DNA of 64,000 nt, from assembly GCF_003461245.1 (NCBI RefSeq), contig NZ_QTWS01000001.1, forward strand, positions 17,496 to 81,495, written 5' to 3'. This document shows, piece after piece, positions 17,509 through 26,104 of this stretch; position 1 is the first letter of the stretch; each line of letters opens with the position of its first letter. This DNA comes from Blautia sp. AF19-10LB (GTDB taxonomy: Bacteria; Bacillota; Clostridia; Lachnospirales; Lachnospiraceae). A model generated the notes under the pieces. It was not told the origin of the DNA. It saw nothing but the letters and a program-made list of their open reading frames with translations, and searched no databases. The position numbers and the translations under genes are program-made.

Positions 17509-17567
17509 CCGAAAGGCGAGCAGTATTGGTGTTATGGACGCACCCTGAAAAAAGGCGGTATCCCGCC
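17508..17567 (+). ncRNA. Right-end hairpins, probable omega-RNA scaffold 3' part
   Basis: Three consecutive small hairpins start at the tnpB stop: GCC-GAAA-GGC (17508-17517), GGTG...CACC (17528-17544) and GGCGG-TATC-CCGCC (17554-17567). In TnpB systems the RNA guide scaffold overlaps the 3' end of tnpB and the right end, with the guide coming from the flanking DNA just beyond. Here that flank is the 3' end of the collagen-like gene. Confidence 0.45.
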
Positions 17568-17572
17568 AGATT

Positions 17573-17955
17573 TCAGATGCTCTGGTAACTTGTTGCCGAG
17601 TAGTTCACGAAATACCAACCATTGATTACGATGTCATCATCTACGATATAGGTCCACACGGTTGACGAAACATAGGTGATATTCGGCACAAGCTCAATGT
17701 TCGCCACATTGGTGGTATCAATGCGATACACCTGATAGGCCCAACCGAACCACGAGGTCCCACAGGCCCAGGACATCCGGTATCGCCTTTCATGCCACGA
17801 GGTCTGGCAGGTCCCTGTTCTCCTCTTGAACCCTGCTCTCCACGAGGTCCTTCTGGTCCCATAGGTCCGGGAGGACCCTGGATCGTTACGTAAGTGCCAC
17901 AGGATCCGCTGCAGTTATTACAACAATTTCTGGATTTATTATTTGGACAGTTCAT
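17573..17955 (-). pseudogene. Collagen-like surface protein gene, frameshifted
   Basis: It starts [19 protein letters not shown], then about 14 Gly-X-Y triplets ([16 protein letters not shown]...), with one triplet broken as RPR. After [11 protein letters not shown] the open frame degenerates, while the +1 frame gives [18 protein letters not shown] and [12 protein letters not shown] to a stop at 17573-17575. I read this as one gene with a frameshift near 17740. Such short Cys-rich plus collagen proteins in spore-formers are often exosporium or surface filaments (BclA-like). The TnpB element abuts its 3' end. Confidence 0.6.
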
Positions 17956-18129
17956 AACAAAATTCCCTGCATAAAATTTGTAGTTGCTTATATATTATGC
18001 AGAAGTGCCGCATATGAGAAAAATACAGCGAAATAAATGAAACAGTCTGAGAAGACCAGTAAAATCACAGTTTGGAGACAAATGGAATATGGATATAGAG
18101 AGAAGCTTTTGCCATAAGGAGACGCGGCT

Positions 18130-19548
18130 ATGGAAATCAAAAGCATTGATGTATCAAGTTATCAGGGGAAGCCCGACTGGGCGAAAGTAAAGAAGGCGGG
18201 CATAAATTTTGCAATTCTTCGAATCCATCAGAAAAACGGACCAGATACAAGTTTTGAACATAATTATAAGGGATGCAGGGCGAATAAGATTGCTGTGGGT
18301 GGATACAAATACAGTTATGCTCTGACAGAAGCGCAGGCATTAAAAGAAGCAGAAGAAACACTCGCAGTCCTTGACGGGCGCGAACTGGATCTTCCGGTAT
18401 TCTATGATCTGGAATGGGAGAAACAGAGAAAACTTGGAAAAGAGGCAGTCGAGAAGATTGCGGTGGCTTTTCTGGATCATATCAAAAAAGCAGGATACAG
18501 GGTCGGAATTTATTGTAATGTAGACTGGTATCAGAATGTTCTGAGTACAAAATTGAAATCCTATGACTTGTGGCTTGCCAGATACCCGGCAAATGATGAT
18601 GGAACTGTGCAGACACGCCTTAAGCCGGAGCAGGGAATCGGCTGGCAGTATTCCAGCAAGGGAAAAGTTGCCGGGATCAGCGGAAACGTGGATATGGATC
18701 TGTTTTACAAAGATTATAAAGAAAAAGCAGAAGAGAAGAAAAAAACTACAGGAAATAAGTTGGAGAAACACATAAAACTTGGAAATTATTATGCCAACTA
18801 TGGCGGTAAGAAACCGTATCTGGAAAAAAAGAGCAATGCATATCTGGATGATTTTACCAGAAATGCCGGCAGCAAAAACTATACGAAATTTGCCCGTGAT
18901 GTCAATAACTGGGGACAGCCTGGATGCCAGGGGCAGCCGTGGTGTGCAGTTTATCAGTTCTGGAAACTGGTCAAAATATTTGGCCTGGCGAGGGCACTGC
19001 AGATCATGGGCGGTGGTTTTTATAACTGTCGGAGTGTGACGCGGCATGCGAAACAAAAAGGAACCTGGCATAGTACGCCGAAGAAGGGTGCGCTGGTCGT
19101 GTTCCGAAATGGGGCACATATTGGATCCGTTACGAAATATGATGACATTTATATTTATACAAACGAGGGAAATACATCCAGTACACCAGGCGTTGTAGCC
19201 AATGGCGGGTCATGCCGCAATAAAAAATACAAACGTACAGATCCGGCGATTGACGGGTATGTATGGATTGATTATAGCACTGCCTCCGACCAGAGATCCA
19301 CAGAAACAGCAATCCATCTTGACAAGACTCCAAAGTGGGTGGGAATGGTGAATACAGCAGAACTCAATGTGCGCTCCTGGGCAGGTACAGAGTATCCAAG
19401 GATCAAGAAGTATCCGCTTCTTGCACAGCACAATCTTGTTGACGTGTGCAATACGATCAAAGCCGACGACGGCACAGCCTGGTATTATGTTCGGATCGTG
19501 AACAAATATTATGGTTTCGTGGCGGCCCGTTACATTACAAAAGTGTAA
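18130..19548 (+). CDS. GH25 muramidase with CHAP-like and SH3 domains
   Basis: A 472-aa peptidoglycan hydrolase. GH25 lysozyme spans residues ~3-195, with the catalytic acids in IDVSSYQG (Asp7) and FYDLEW (Asp/Glu ~94-97), and WQYSSKGKVAGISGNVDMD closing it. A second hydrolase domain (~225-385) has the nucleophile-like Cys in QPWCAVYQFW and a His in NGAHIGSV, like CHAP/NlpC amidases. A bacterial SH3 domain closes the protein (~400-472, LNVRSWAGTEYPRI). There is no signal peptide, so release would need a holin or lysis; none is seen nearby. It is prophage-endolysin-like but stands alone. Confidence 0.85.
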   Translation: MEIKSIDVSSYQGKPDWAKVKKAGINFAILRIHQKNGPDTSFEHNYKGCRANKIAVGGYKYSYALTEAQALKEAEETLAVLDGRELDLPVFYDLEWEKQRKLGKEAVEKIAVAFLDHIKKAGYRVGIYCNVDWYQNVLSTKLKSYDLWLARYPANDDGTVQTRLKPEQGIGWQYSSKGKVAGISGNVDMDLFYKDYKEKAEEKKKTTGNKLEKHIKLGNYYANYGGKKPYLEKKSNAYLDDFTRNAGSKNYTKFARDVNNWGQPGCQGQPWCAVYQFWKLVKIFGLARALQIMGGGFYNCRSVTRHAKQKGTWHSTPKKGALVVFRNGAHIGSVTKYDDIYIYTNEGNTSSTPGVVANGGSCRNKKYKRTDPAIDGYVWIDYSTASDQRSTETAIHLDKTPKWVGMVNTAELNVRSWAGTEYPRIKKYPLLAQHNLVDVCNTIKADDGTAWYYVRIVNKYYGFVAARYITKV

Positions 19549-19644
19549 AAAATGAAAGCCCTGAGATAATACTGATAGTAGGCAGAGCAGCTTTTTTCCT
19601 GTACAATGGGAAATAACACAGGAAGAAAGAGGGCGATAAGGATT

Positions 19645-20558
19645 ATGACTATGTGGCTTATTTTGATGATCGTCCTGGCAGTTTTGTCTTTTGCAGGGAT
19701 TTTGTATCTTGCGAACAGGATTGGGAAATTTGCATTTATCAGAAAAATAACAAAAGGCAAAAAAGGATTCAGCACACTGACAGGACTTCTGATTGCTGTA
19801 GTTTATACCGCAGTTATCTGGATGGCATGGGGTTCTATGAATGCTATTGTGTGTATTCTGCATCTGATCGTATTCTGGATGGTCAGCGAAGCGATTTTTG
19901 CCCTGATCACAAAGATACGCAAAAAGACATTTGCAAAATATTATGCCGGGATCGTGGCGATTATTTTTACTGTATGCTATCTTGCAGCAGGCTGGTATCA
20001 GGCACATCATGTGTGGGAGAAGAAGTATGAGATACAGACAGATAAAGAAGTCGAGGATCTTAAGGTGGCAGTTTTTTCCGATTCACATACAGGAACGACA
20101 TTTCATGGAGAAGGTTTTGCGGACCATATGAAGACCATCGAAGCACAGAATCCGGATGTTGTACTGATTGTTGGCGATTTTGTGGATGATGATACGACGA
20201 AGGAAGACAGGACAAGTCTGAGGATTATGCAGGAGGCCGTGAGACGAAGGAAGAACTGACAGCTGATCTGGATCCGGACAAGTTTTCTATCGTTCTGGAT
20301 CATCAGCCACAGGATTATGAGGCACAGGCAGAGGCGGGCGTTGATCTGGTGCTTTCCGGGCATACTCACGGCGGACAGCTTTTTCCGCTTATGACGATCG
20401 AGAACCACACAGATCTGGCCCCGGATGACCGGGTTTACGGATACGAAAAAAGAGGCAGTACAAACTTTATCGTAACGTCAGGAATCTCAGACTGGGCGAT
20501 CAAGTTCAAAACAGGATGCAGATCAGAATATCTGATGCTGGAGATTGACGGGAAATAA
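19645..20558 (+). pseudogene. Membrane metallophosphoesterase, internal deletion
   Basis: The 5' part encodes about four membrane helices and the start of a calcineurin-like domain (VAVFSDSHTGTTF, VVLIVGDFVDDDTT). The 3' part, in another frame from about 20245, encodes EELTADLDPDKFSIVLDHQP and VDLVLSGHTHGGQLFPL to the normal end. The part between, including the GNHD metal-binding motif that every family member needs, is missing (estimated 60-70 codons by comparison with family length) and the frame is lost. The gene cannot give an active enzyme. ATG 19645 (MTMWLILMIVLAV) is the likely original start. Confidence 0.8.
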
Positions 20559-20592
20559 AATACAAAAATAAAAGAAGCACGGGGATATAGAT

Positions 20593-20825
20593 ATGGAACA
20601 TGGAGAAAAGGAATACAGACTGCTGAAATCGGCATATGCTTTTTTGAACCGCCAGATATCACTGTATGAAAAAACGGTAGAGAGAAAAGTAGCAGAGTAT
20701 AATCTTTTAACGAGGACCGTCAGCAGACCAGGGAAGCAGGAATGAATGAACATATCGCCAAGCCCCTCGATGCAAAGCCGCTGATGAGGAAGATCATGGA
20801 GTATTGTAAGCGCAGGGATGCATAA
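20593..20825 (+). pseudogene. Hybrid histidine kinase remnant, middle deleted
   Basis: The first 43 codons (MEHGEKEYRLLKSAYAFLN...) open a protein after GGGGATATAG. The last ~35 codons, in another frame, read EDRQQTREAGMNEHIAKPLD and AKPLMRKIMEYCKR, the C-terminal end of a receiver domain as in hybrid histidine kinases (compare MNDHVAKPVD at the end of the intact kinase at 22127-24067). Everything between is gone. Whether the two ends were one gene is inferred from the pattern of neighbouring deletions. Confidence 0.6.
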
Positions 20826-20864
20826 AGTAGATAGAAGAGATATAACAGGAAAGGAAGCGATACT

Positions 20865-21578
20865 GTGAAAATTACAGTTATACATGGTCAGAACCATAAG
20901 GGGAATACGTATATGATTGCGCATGAACTTGCGGAAAAGATCGGCGGGGAGGTGACGGAATTTTTCCTGCCGCGTGATTTTGATGAACCATGTCTCGGAT
21001 GCTGGACGTGTTTTAACAAGGACCTGACACATTGCCCGCATTATAAGAAGCTCAAGCCTCTTATGGATGCGATGGATGAGGCGGATGTAGTAATTCTGGC
21101 AAGCCCGGTATATGTGTATCATGCGACCGGGCAGATGATGGCCTTTCTGGATCATTTTGGTACGAGATGGATGGTGCACCGGCCGGATGCACGTGCCTTC
21201 CAGAAGCAGGGCGTGGCGATTGCGACAGCTGCCGGCGGTGGCATGGCGAGCACGACGAAGGATCTTTATCACAGTATGTTTTTCTGGGGCTATCCGCGGA
21301 TCTACCGCATGGGATTTGCTGTCAGGGCAGCGAAGCCATCCGAGATCCCGGAAGATATCCAGAAGAAGATCCACCAGGAGACCGACCGGATGGCAGCAAA
21401 GATCCGAAAAAATCATGCCCCATTCAAACCAACACTCAAGACCCGCATGTGGTTTTCGATGATACGCTGGATGCACAAAGCATTCTGGAAGTTCGAGCCG
21501 GATTATGGCTACTGGGAAGAACATGGATGGCACGGTAAGAACAGGCCGTGGAAGGTGAAACGGAAGAAAAGAGGATAA
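20865..21578 (+). CDS. Flavodoxin-fold NAD(P)H-dependent FMN reductase-like protein
   Basis: A 237-aa protein starting at GTG 20865 (AAGGAAG upstream). The N-terminal flavin phosphate loop is HGQNHKGNTYMIA. FLPRDFDEPCLGCWTCFNKD holds a CxxC-x2-C group typical of the iron-sulfur-flavoprotein-like branch, with HCPHYKK after it. ILASPVYVYHATGQMMAFLD and TAAGGGMASTTKDL complete the flavodoxin-like fold. The C-terminal ~50 residues are basic and aromatic-rich (KTRMWFSMIRWMHKAFWKF). It is probably a redox or quinone/nitro-reductase-type flavoprotein; the electron acceptor is unknown. Confidence 0.75.
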   Translation: MKITVIHGQNHKGNTYMIAHELAEKIGGEVTEFFLPRDFDEPCLGCWTCFNKDLTHCPHYKKLKPLMDAMDEADVVILASPVYVYHATGQMMAFLDHFGTRWMVHRPDARAFQKQGVAIATAAGGGMASTTKDLYHSMFFWGYPRIYRMGFAVRAAKPSEIPEDIQKKIHQETDRMAAKIRKNHAPFKPTLKTRMWFSMIRWMHKAFWKFEPDYGYWEEHGWHGKNRPWKVKRKKRG

Positions 21579-21585
21579 AGAAATT

Positions 21586-22065
21586 ATGGAACATACAATA
21601 GACCCTGTATACGACGAACACTCACGGATATTGATACTTGGGAGTTTTCCGTCAGTGAAGTCCAGGGAGCAGAAGTTTTTTTACGGACATAAGCAGAACC
21701 GGTTCTGGAAAGTGCTTGCAGGGATTCTGGGATGTGAGGTGCCGCAGACGATAGAAGAAAAGAAAGCAATGCTCCTTGAGCATCATATTGCTGTGTGGGA
21801 TGTGATCCAGAGCTGTGAGATCGAGGGCTCTTCCGATGCGAGCATCCGCGATGTGGTCCCAAATGATCTGTCCGAAATACTGGACACTGCTGACATCCAG
21901 GCAATCTATACGAATGGCGGCAAGGCGTACGAGCTGTACTGTAAATATATTTACCCGGTAAATGGCATCGAGGCACATAAGCTTCCGTCAACCAGCCCTG
22001 CCAATGCAGGCTATTCCCTGGACCGGCTCAAAGAAGCCTGGTCACAGATTAGTGAGTTTAAATAA
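21586..22065 (+). CDS. DNA-deoxyinosine (hypoxanthine) glycosylase, UDG superfamily
   Basis: A 159-aa UDG-fold protein starting MEHTIDPVYDEHSRILILGSFPSVKS; the LGSFPS motif and NRFWKVLAGILG are typical of family 6 hypoxanthine-DNA glycosylases. The second motif region, HKLPSTSPANAGYSLDRL, closes the active-site groove (STSPANA). The role is base-excision repair of deaminated adenine. It starts 7 bases after the flavoprotein gene and is probably co-transcribed with it. Confidence 0.85.
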   Translation: MEHTIDPVYDEHSRILILGSFPSVKSREQKFFYGHKQNRFWKVLAGILGCEVPQTIEEKKAMLLEHHIAVWDVIQSCEIEGSSDASIRDVVPNDLSEILDTADIQAIYTNGGKAYELYCKYIYPVNGIEAHKLPSTSPANAGYSLDRLKEAWSQISEFK

Positions 22066-22077
22066 AAAAGCAAACAA

Positions 22078-22120
22078 AATCCCCATCCAATGTCAGCCTG
22101 ATACTGACCGGATGGGGATT
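22078..22120. terminator. Bidirectional terminator
   Basis: AATCCCCATCC (22078-22088) pairs with GGATGGGGATT (22110-22120). It lies between convergent genes and can serve both. Confidence 0.75.
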
Positions 22121-22126
22121 TCTGAC

Positions 22127-24067
22127 TTAATTTTCTTTTTTGGTTCGTATATGTTTTTCCAATACAGGAATCAGGACATTCATATCAACAGGTTTGGCGA
22201 CATGGTCGTTCATTCCGACAAAGAGCGCTTTCTGACGGTCTTCGGCAAAAGCATTGGCAGTCATGGCGATGATCGGAATGCTGGAACGGAATGGATCCTC
22301 TAACTGTCGGATCTTGCGGGTGGCGTCATATCCGTTCATGACGGGCATCTGAATATCCATGAGGATCAGATCATAAAAATCAGGTGCTGCTTTCTCAAGT
22401 TTTTCCACACAGGCAACGCCGTTGCTGACACGGTCGACAAGCAGACCTTCTTCACTGAGAAGTTCGATGGCGATCTCAGCATTCAGATCATTATCCTCAG
22501 CAAGAAGGATCCTTTTTCCTGCAAGAGTTTTCTGTGGGCGGTCGGATGAGGATTTCCTTGGCTCAGCCTCTTCTTTGCGTGCAGTGCGGCATGGAATACA
22601 GATCGTAAAAGTGGAGCCTTTTCCCGGACTGCTCTGGATCTCGATCGTTCCATGCATCAGGTCTACCAGATTTTTTACGATACCCATGCCAAGACCGGTG
22701 CCTTCGATACCGCTTATGGTAGAAGAACGTTCACGTGAAAAGGATTCAAAAATATGTGCCTGGAATTCCTCGGACATACCGATACCATTGTCAGCAATAG
22801 AGATTTCCATGTAACACCAGTCGGCATCTTCATGCGGCTTCTGAGTAAGACAGCAGTCGATTTTTCCATTCTGCCCGGTGTATTTGATGGCATTGCTGAT
22901 AACATTGAGTACAATCTCGGACAGATGGGAACTGTCAATATAGACATAAGGATTTGCAACCTGCTTATGTACGGTAATAGTCTGGTGCTTTTCCTGAACT
23001 GCCGTATTGAACATGACGATGCAGGAGTCAAAACTTTCTTCAATGTTGCAGATGCTTTCTTCGAGAACGATCTGGTTGTTTTCAATCCGGGCAATCTCCA
23101 GGATGTTGTCAATGATGGAGAGCATTTTTTGTCCGCAGGTGCGGATGTTGGAAAGATACTCGCTTAATTTGTCTGGTTCATGCAGATGATTCCGGGAAAG
23201 CCCTGCGTAGCCGATGATCGCATTCATAGGAGTCCGGATGTCGTGTGACATATTAAAGAGGAATGCGGATTTTGCCTTGTTTGCAGCTTCGGCGGCAGCG
23301 GCAGATTTCCTGAGGAGCATCTGCTGTTCCCTGTCCTTCGCCCTCTGGTTCTGCAGAATGTGATAAACACAGACAAGCAGAAGCAGTGCAATGATGGCTG
23401 CGGCGATTGCGATCTGGAGAGAATTCCGGCTGCTTTTGCTCAGAAAAGTATAGGCAGATTCCATGTCCATTTCGATGCAGAGTGCGCCGATGATCTCGTT
23501 GGAGCCATCGGTTGCCTTGACGGGATAGCATGCTGTGAAGATATGTCCCCATGTGGTGTCAATGGTCTCCTGCGAATAAATGGTTTTGCCTGACAGTGTA
23601 GAATTAATGTAGGGAATCATTTCATCCTCTATGTAGGTTCCCGGATAAGCAAAATCAGAGGTATCAAGATCGAGGCCATCGACCAGATAGATCAGTTTTC
23701 CCTCAGAGTTGCTTTTGGCAGTGTAGAGATATCGGGTGGAATTCAGGCTTCGGATCTGGTTCAAAGTAGTTTGAAGTGTCTGATACCGCTCAGAGGACAT
23801 ATCATCAACCGTGTTGATGTCCGTAAAGTCGTCCCTGGTAAAAGTGTTGGAAACAAGTTTGTGGATGGCATCGGAACAAGTGATATTCTGGTCAACGTTT
23901 GCCTCCAGAGTGCTGGTACTGTAGCTTTTTTGCAGTAGAAAAGTATAAACTGCGATAAGAAATACAGCCAGCAGAAATAAAAAGATATAATTGGACAGAT
24001 GATGGATCTGCTTTGAACCAGAAGATGTGGGAGCAGAATCTTTGTCTGCATGTCTGGGCTTGCTCAT
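22127..24067 (-). CDS. Hybrid sensor histidine kinase with receiver domain
   Basis: A 646-aa kinase. TM1 lies at ~27-49, an extracellular Cache-like sensor at ~50-215 and TM2 at ~220-242. The HisKA domain has the phospho-His in FLFNMSHDIRTPMNAIIGY (~275). HATPase_c lies at ~375-500 with NAIKYTGQNG, DNGIGM and GTGLGMGI. The C-terminal receiver (~525-640) has its Asp in LILMDIQMPVMNG (~572) and Lys in HVAKPVD. No partner regulator or Hpt protein is adjacent, so its output is not apparent. GAGG precedes the start. Confidence 0.9.
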   Translation of the reverse strand: MSKPRHADKDSAPTSSGSKQIHHLSNYIFLFLLAVFLIAVYTFLLQKSYSTSTLEANVDQNITCSDAIHKLVSNTFTRDDFTDINTVDDMSSERYQTLQTTLNQIRSLNSTRYLYTAKSNSEGKLIYLVDGLDLDTSDFAYPGTYIEDEMIPYINSTLSGKTIYSQETIDTTWGHIFTACYPVKATDGSNEIIGALCIEMDMESAYTFLSKSSRNSLQIAIAAAIIALLLLVCVYHILQNQRAKDREQQMLLRKSAAAAEAANKAKSAFLFNMSHDIRTPMNAIIGYAGLSRNHLHEPDKLSEYLSNIRTCGQKMLSIIDNILEIARIENNQIVLEESICNIEESFDSCIVMFNTAVQEKHQTITVHKQVANPYVYIDSSHLSEIVLNVISNAIKYTGQNGKIDCCLTQKPHEDADWCYMEISIADNGIGMSEEFQAHIFESFSRERSSTISGIEGTGLGMGIVKNLVDLMHGTIEIQSSPGKGSTFTICIPCRTARKEEAEPRKSSSDRPQKTLAGKRILLAEDNDLNAEIAIELLSEEGLLVDRVSNGVACVEKLEKAAPDFYDLILMDIQMPVMNGYDATRKIRQLEDPFRSSIPIIAMTANAFAEDRQKALFVGMNDHVAKPVDMNVLIPVLEKHIRTKKEN

Positions 24068-24243
24068 GAAAATACCTCATTTCAGTTTTACAAAAGGGGA
24101 AGATGATACGAAATTCCACAGATGTTTTATTTCTATTATAACAGGACAGAAACAATCCTGTAAACAGGAAAACACAAAATTGACTTCAACATAGTAAAGT
24201 AGTATATTAATAGAAATTAAAATGTGTAGCAGGAGGAATTTTT

Positions 24244-24569
24244 ATGGGATCACTGTTGGATGCGGGGCAACGATCGATGTAAAACCAGAGCACGAAATGG
24301 AAAAAGTCCTCTTCGCGGCAGATGAGCTTACAGGGCTGATCTGGGCAGTCGCTCTGATGCGTCCGTCCAAGAGTACAAAGGACATGGAATTTAAATCCTT
24401 CAAGAAAAAATACAAGAGCAAAGGTTTTGCGGCAGGATGTTCCAGAGAGGTCATCGAGCGCGGGGCAGAGCAGATTGGATGGGAACTTCCGAAGCTTCTG
24501 ACCATGACTCTTGAGGCGATGGCGACCTGCGAAGATGAGATCCAGGCAGAGATGCGAAGCGAAGAGTAA
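24244..24569 (+). pseudogene. HD-domain hydrolase, N-terminal part deleted
   Basis: AGGAGG and ATG 24244 look like a genuine gene start, but after the second codon the frame is wrong. The neighbouring frame reads ITVGCGATIDVKPEHEMEK, FAADELTGLIWAVALMRPSK and FAAGCSREVIERGAEQIGWE to a normal stop. This is the C-terminal half of a common HDIG-type hydrolase, whose HD metal motif is in the missing part. The structure matches the other out-of-frame internal deletions in this window. Confidence 0.75.
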
Positions 24570-24685
24570 AACTGACGAAAAACAGACAGAAATATTTTCA
24601 AAAATAATCAAAAAAACGGGTTTACGAATACCAAAAAGCAGTATATAATATGCATTCGATTAAAGAAAAAATAAGGAGTGTAGAG

Positions 24686-26056
24686 ATGAAATCAGCACAG
24701 AATGATATGACTGTCGGAAATCCGATGAAGATTATTTTTGGCTTTACCCTGCCGATTTTTATCGGTAATGTATTTCAGCAGTTTTACAATATGGCAGATG
24801 CTGTGATCGTTGGTAAGTTTGTCGGAAACAAGGCTCTGGCGGCGGTCGGCAGCACGGGAACGATCATGTTTCTGATCTATGGTTTTGTCGTGGGAATGAC
24901 GGCTGGTTTTACTGTCCTCACGGCGCAGAAATTCGGAGCCGGTGATATGAAGGGCATGCGAAAGACAGTAGCGGGAGCAGGGATTCTTTCTTTTGTAGTC
25001 GGAGCACTTCTGACGATACTGTTTATGGCATTTATGAAACCGCTTCTGATCCTTATGAATACGCCATCGGATATTTTTGCGGACGCATATTCGTACATAA
25101 TGATCGTCAGCGGCGGAATCCTGGCACAGATGCTTTATAATCTTCTGTCCAGTATCCTCAGGGCGCTTGGAAACAGTAAGCTTCCGCTTGTATTTCTTAT
25201 TATAAGCGCACTTTTGAACATTGTCCTGGATCTTGTGTTTATCGTAGGATTCGGGATGGGCGCGAAGGGAGCCGCAGTTGCGACGGTTATTGCACAGGGC
25301 GTTTCCGGAATCCTCTGCCTGTTTTATATCATTGCGAAGATTCCGATTCTTCATTTGAAGCGTGAAGATCTGGATGTTGGAAGTACGATCTACAAAAACC
25401 AGCTTCGGATCGGAGTTCCGATGGCACTGCAGTATTCGATCACAGCGATCGGTACCATGATGGTGCAGTCTTCCTTAAATATCCTCGGATCAACACTGGT
25501 TGCAGCGTACACGGCAGCAGGCAAGATCGAGCAGGTGGTAACACAGGCATATGTGGCAATGGGAACGACGATGGCAACTTATGCAGCCCAGAATATGGGC
25601 GCCGGTTCTGTGAAGCGTATCCGTGAAGGATTCAAGGCATGTACGGTTATTGGTGTTGTATATTCCTTCGTGGCAGCAGGATTTATCATGACTGTCGGCA
25701 AATATATGACCTATCTTTTTGTATCAGAAGATGTTGATATCATTATGAATTCCGTAGATATTTATCTGAAATGTATCGGGATTTTCTTTATTCCGCTGGC
25801 AGTGGTAAATATTTACCGAAATGGTATTCAGGGACTTGGCTATGGACTCCTTCCGATGATGGCGGGTGTCGCAGAGCTGATCGGACGAGGCGTTGTAGCG
25901 GTGATCGCCGGGGCAAAGAGAAGCTATCCGGGTGTCTGTCTGGCAGGTCCGGCAGCCTGGGTGCTTGCGGGCGGCCTTCTGATCGTGATGTATTATTTTA
26001 TCATGAATGTAAATATGAGAAAGATCTTTGGCACAAATGGCAAAGACCACAAATAA
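24686..26056 (+). CDS. MATE-family efflux transporter
   Basis: A 456-aa, 12-helix protein starting MKSAQNDMTVGNPMKIIFGF, with two pseudo-repeats (VGNKALAAVGSTGTIMFLIYG; VAAYTAAGKIEQVVTQAYV) typical of MatE. The charged N-terminal motif NPMKIIFGFTLPIFIGNVFQ fits the DinF/NorM-like branch. ATG 24686 is supported by AAGGAG 10 bases upstream; an in-frame ATG at 24650 is not. It is likely a Na+- or H+-driven exporter of cationic drugs; the substrate is unknown. Confidence 0.9.
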   Translation: MKSAQNDMTVGNPMKIIFGFTLPIFIGNVFQQFYNMADAVIVGKFVGNKALAAVGSTGTIMFLIYGFVVGMTAGFTVLTAQKFGAGDMKGMRKTVAGAGILSFVVGALLTILFMAFMKPLLILMNTPSDIFADAYSYIMIVSGGILAQMLYNLLSSILRALGNSKLPLVFLIISALLNIVLDLVFIVGFGMGAKGAAVATVIAQGVSGILCLFYIIAKIPILHLKREDLDVGSTIYKNQLRIGVPMALQYSITAIGTMMVQSSLNILGSTLVAAYTAAGKIEQVVTQAYVAMGTTMATYAAQNMGAGSVKRIREGFKACTVIGVVYSFVAAGFIMTVGKYMTYLFVSEDVDIIMNSVDIYLKCIGIFFIPLAVVNIYRNGIQGLGYGLLPMMAGVAELIGRGVVAVIAGAKRSYPGVCLAGPAAWVLAGGLLIVMYYFIMNVNMRKIFGTNGKDHK

Positions 26057-26060
26057 AAAA

Positions 26061-26104
26061 AATCAGGACAGTTTTCAGTCGGAACTGTCCTGATTTTTTT
26101 TGTT
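26061..26104. terminator. Terminator after the MATE gene
   Basis: AATCAGGACAGTT (26061-26073) pairs with AACTGTCCTGATT (26083-26095), followed by T8. It overlaps the 3' end of the convergent nuclease gene. Confidence 0.85.

Noticed and set aside
17790..17940. CRISPR array
   Set aside because: The short repeats here are Gly-X-Y collagen codons of irregular spacing; no repeat-spacer array was seen anywhere in the window.
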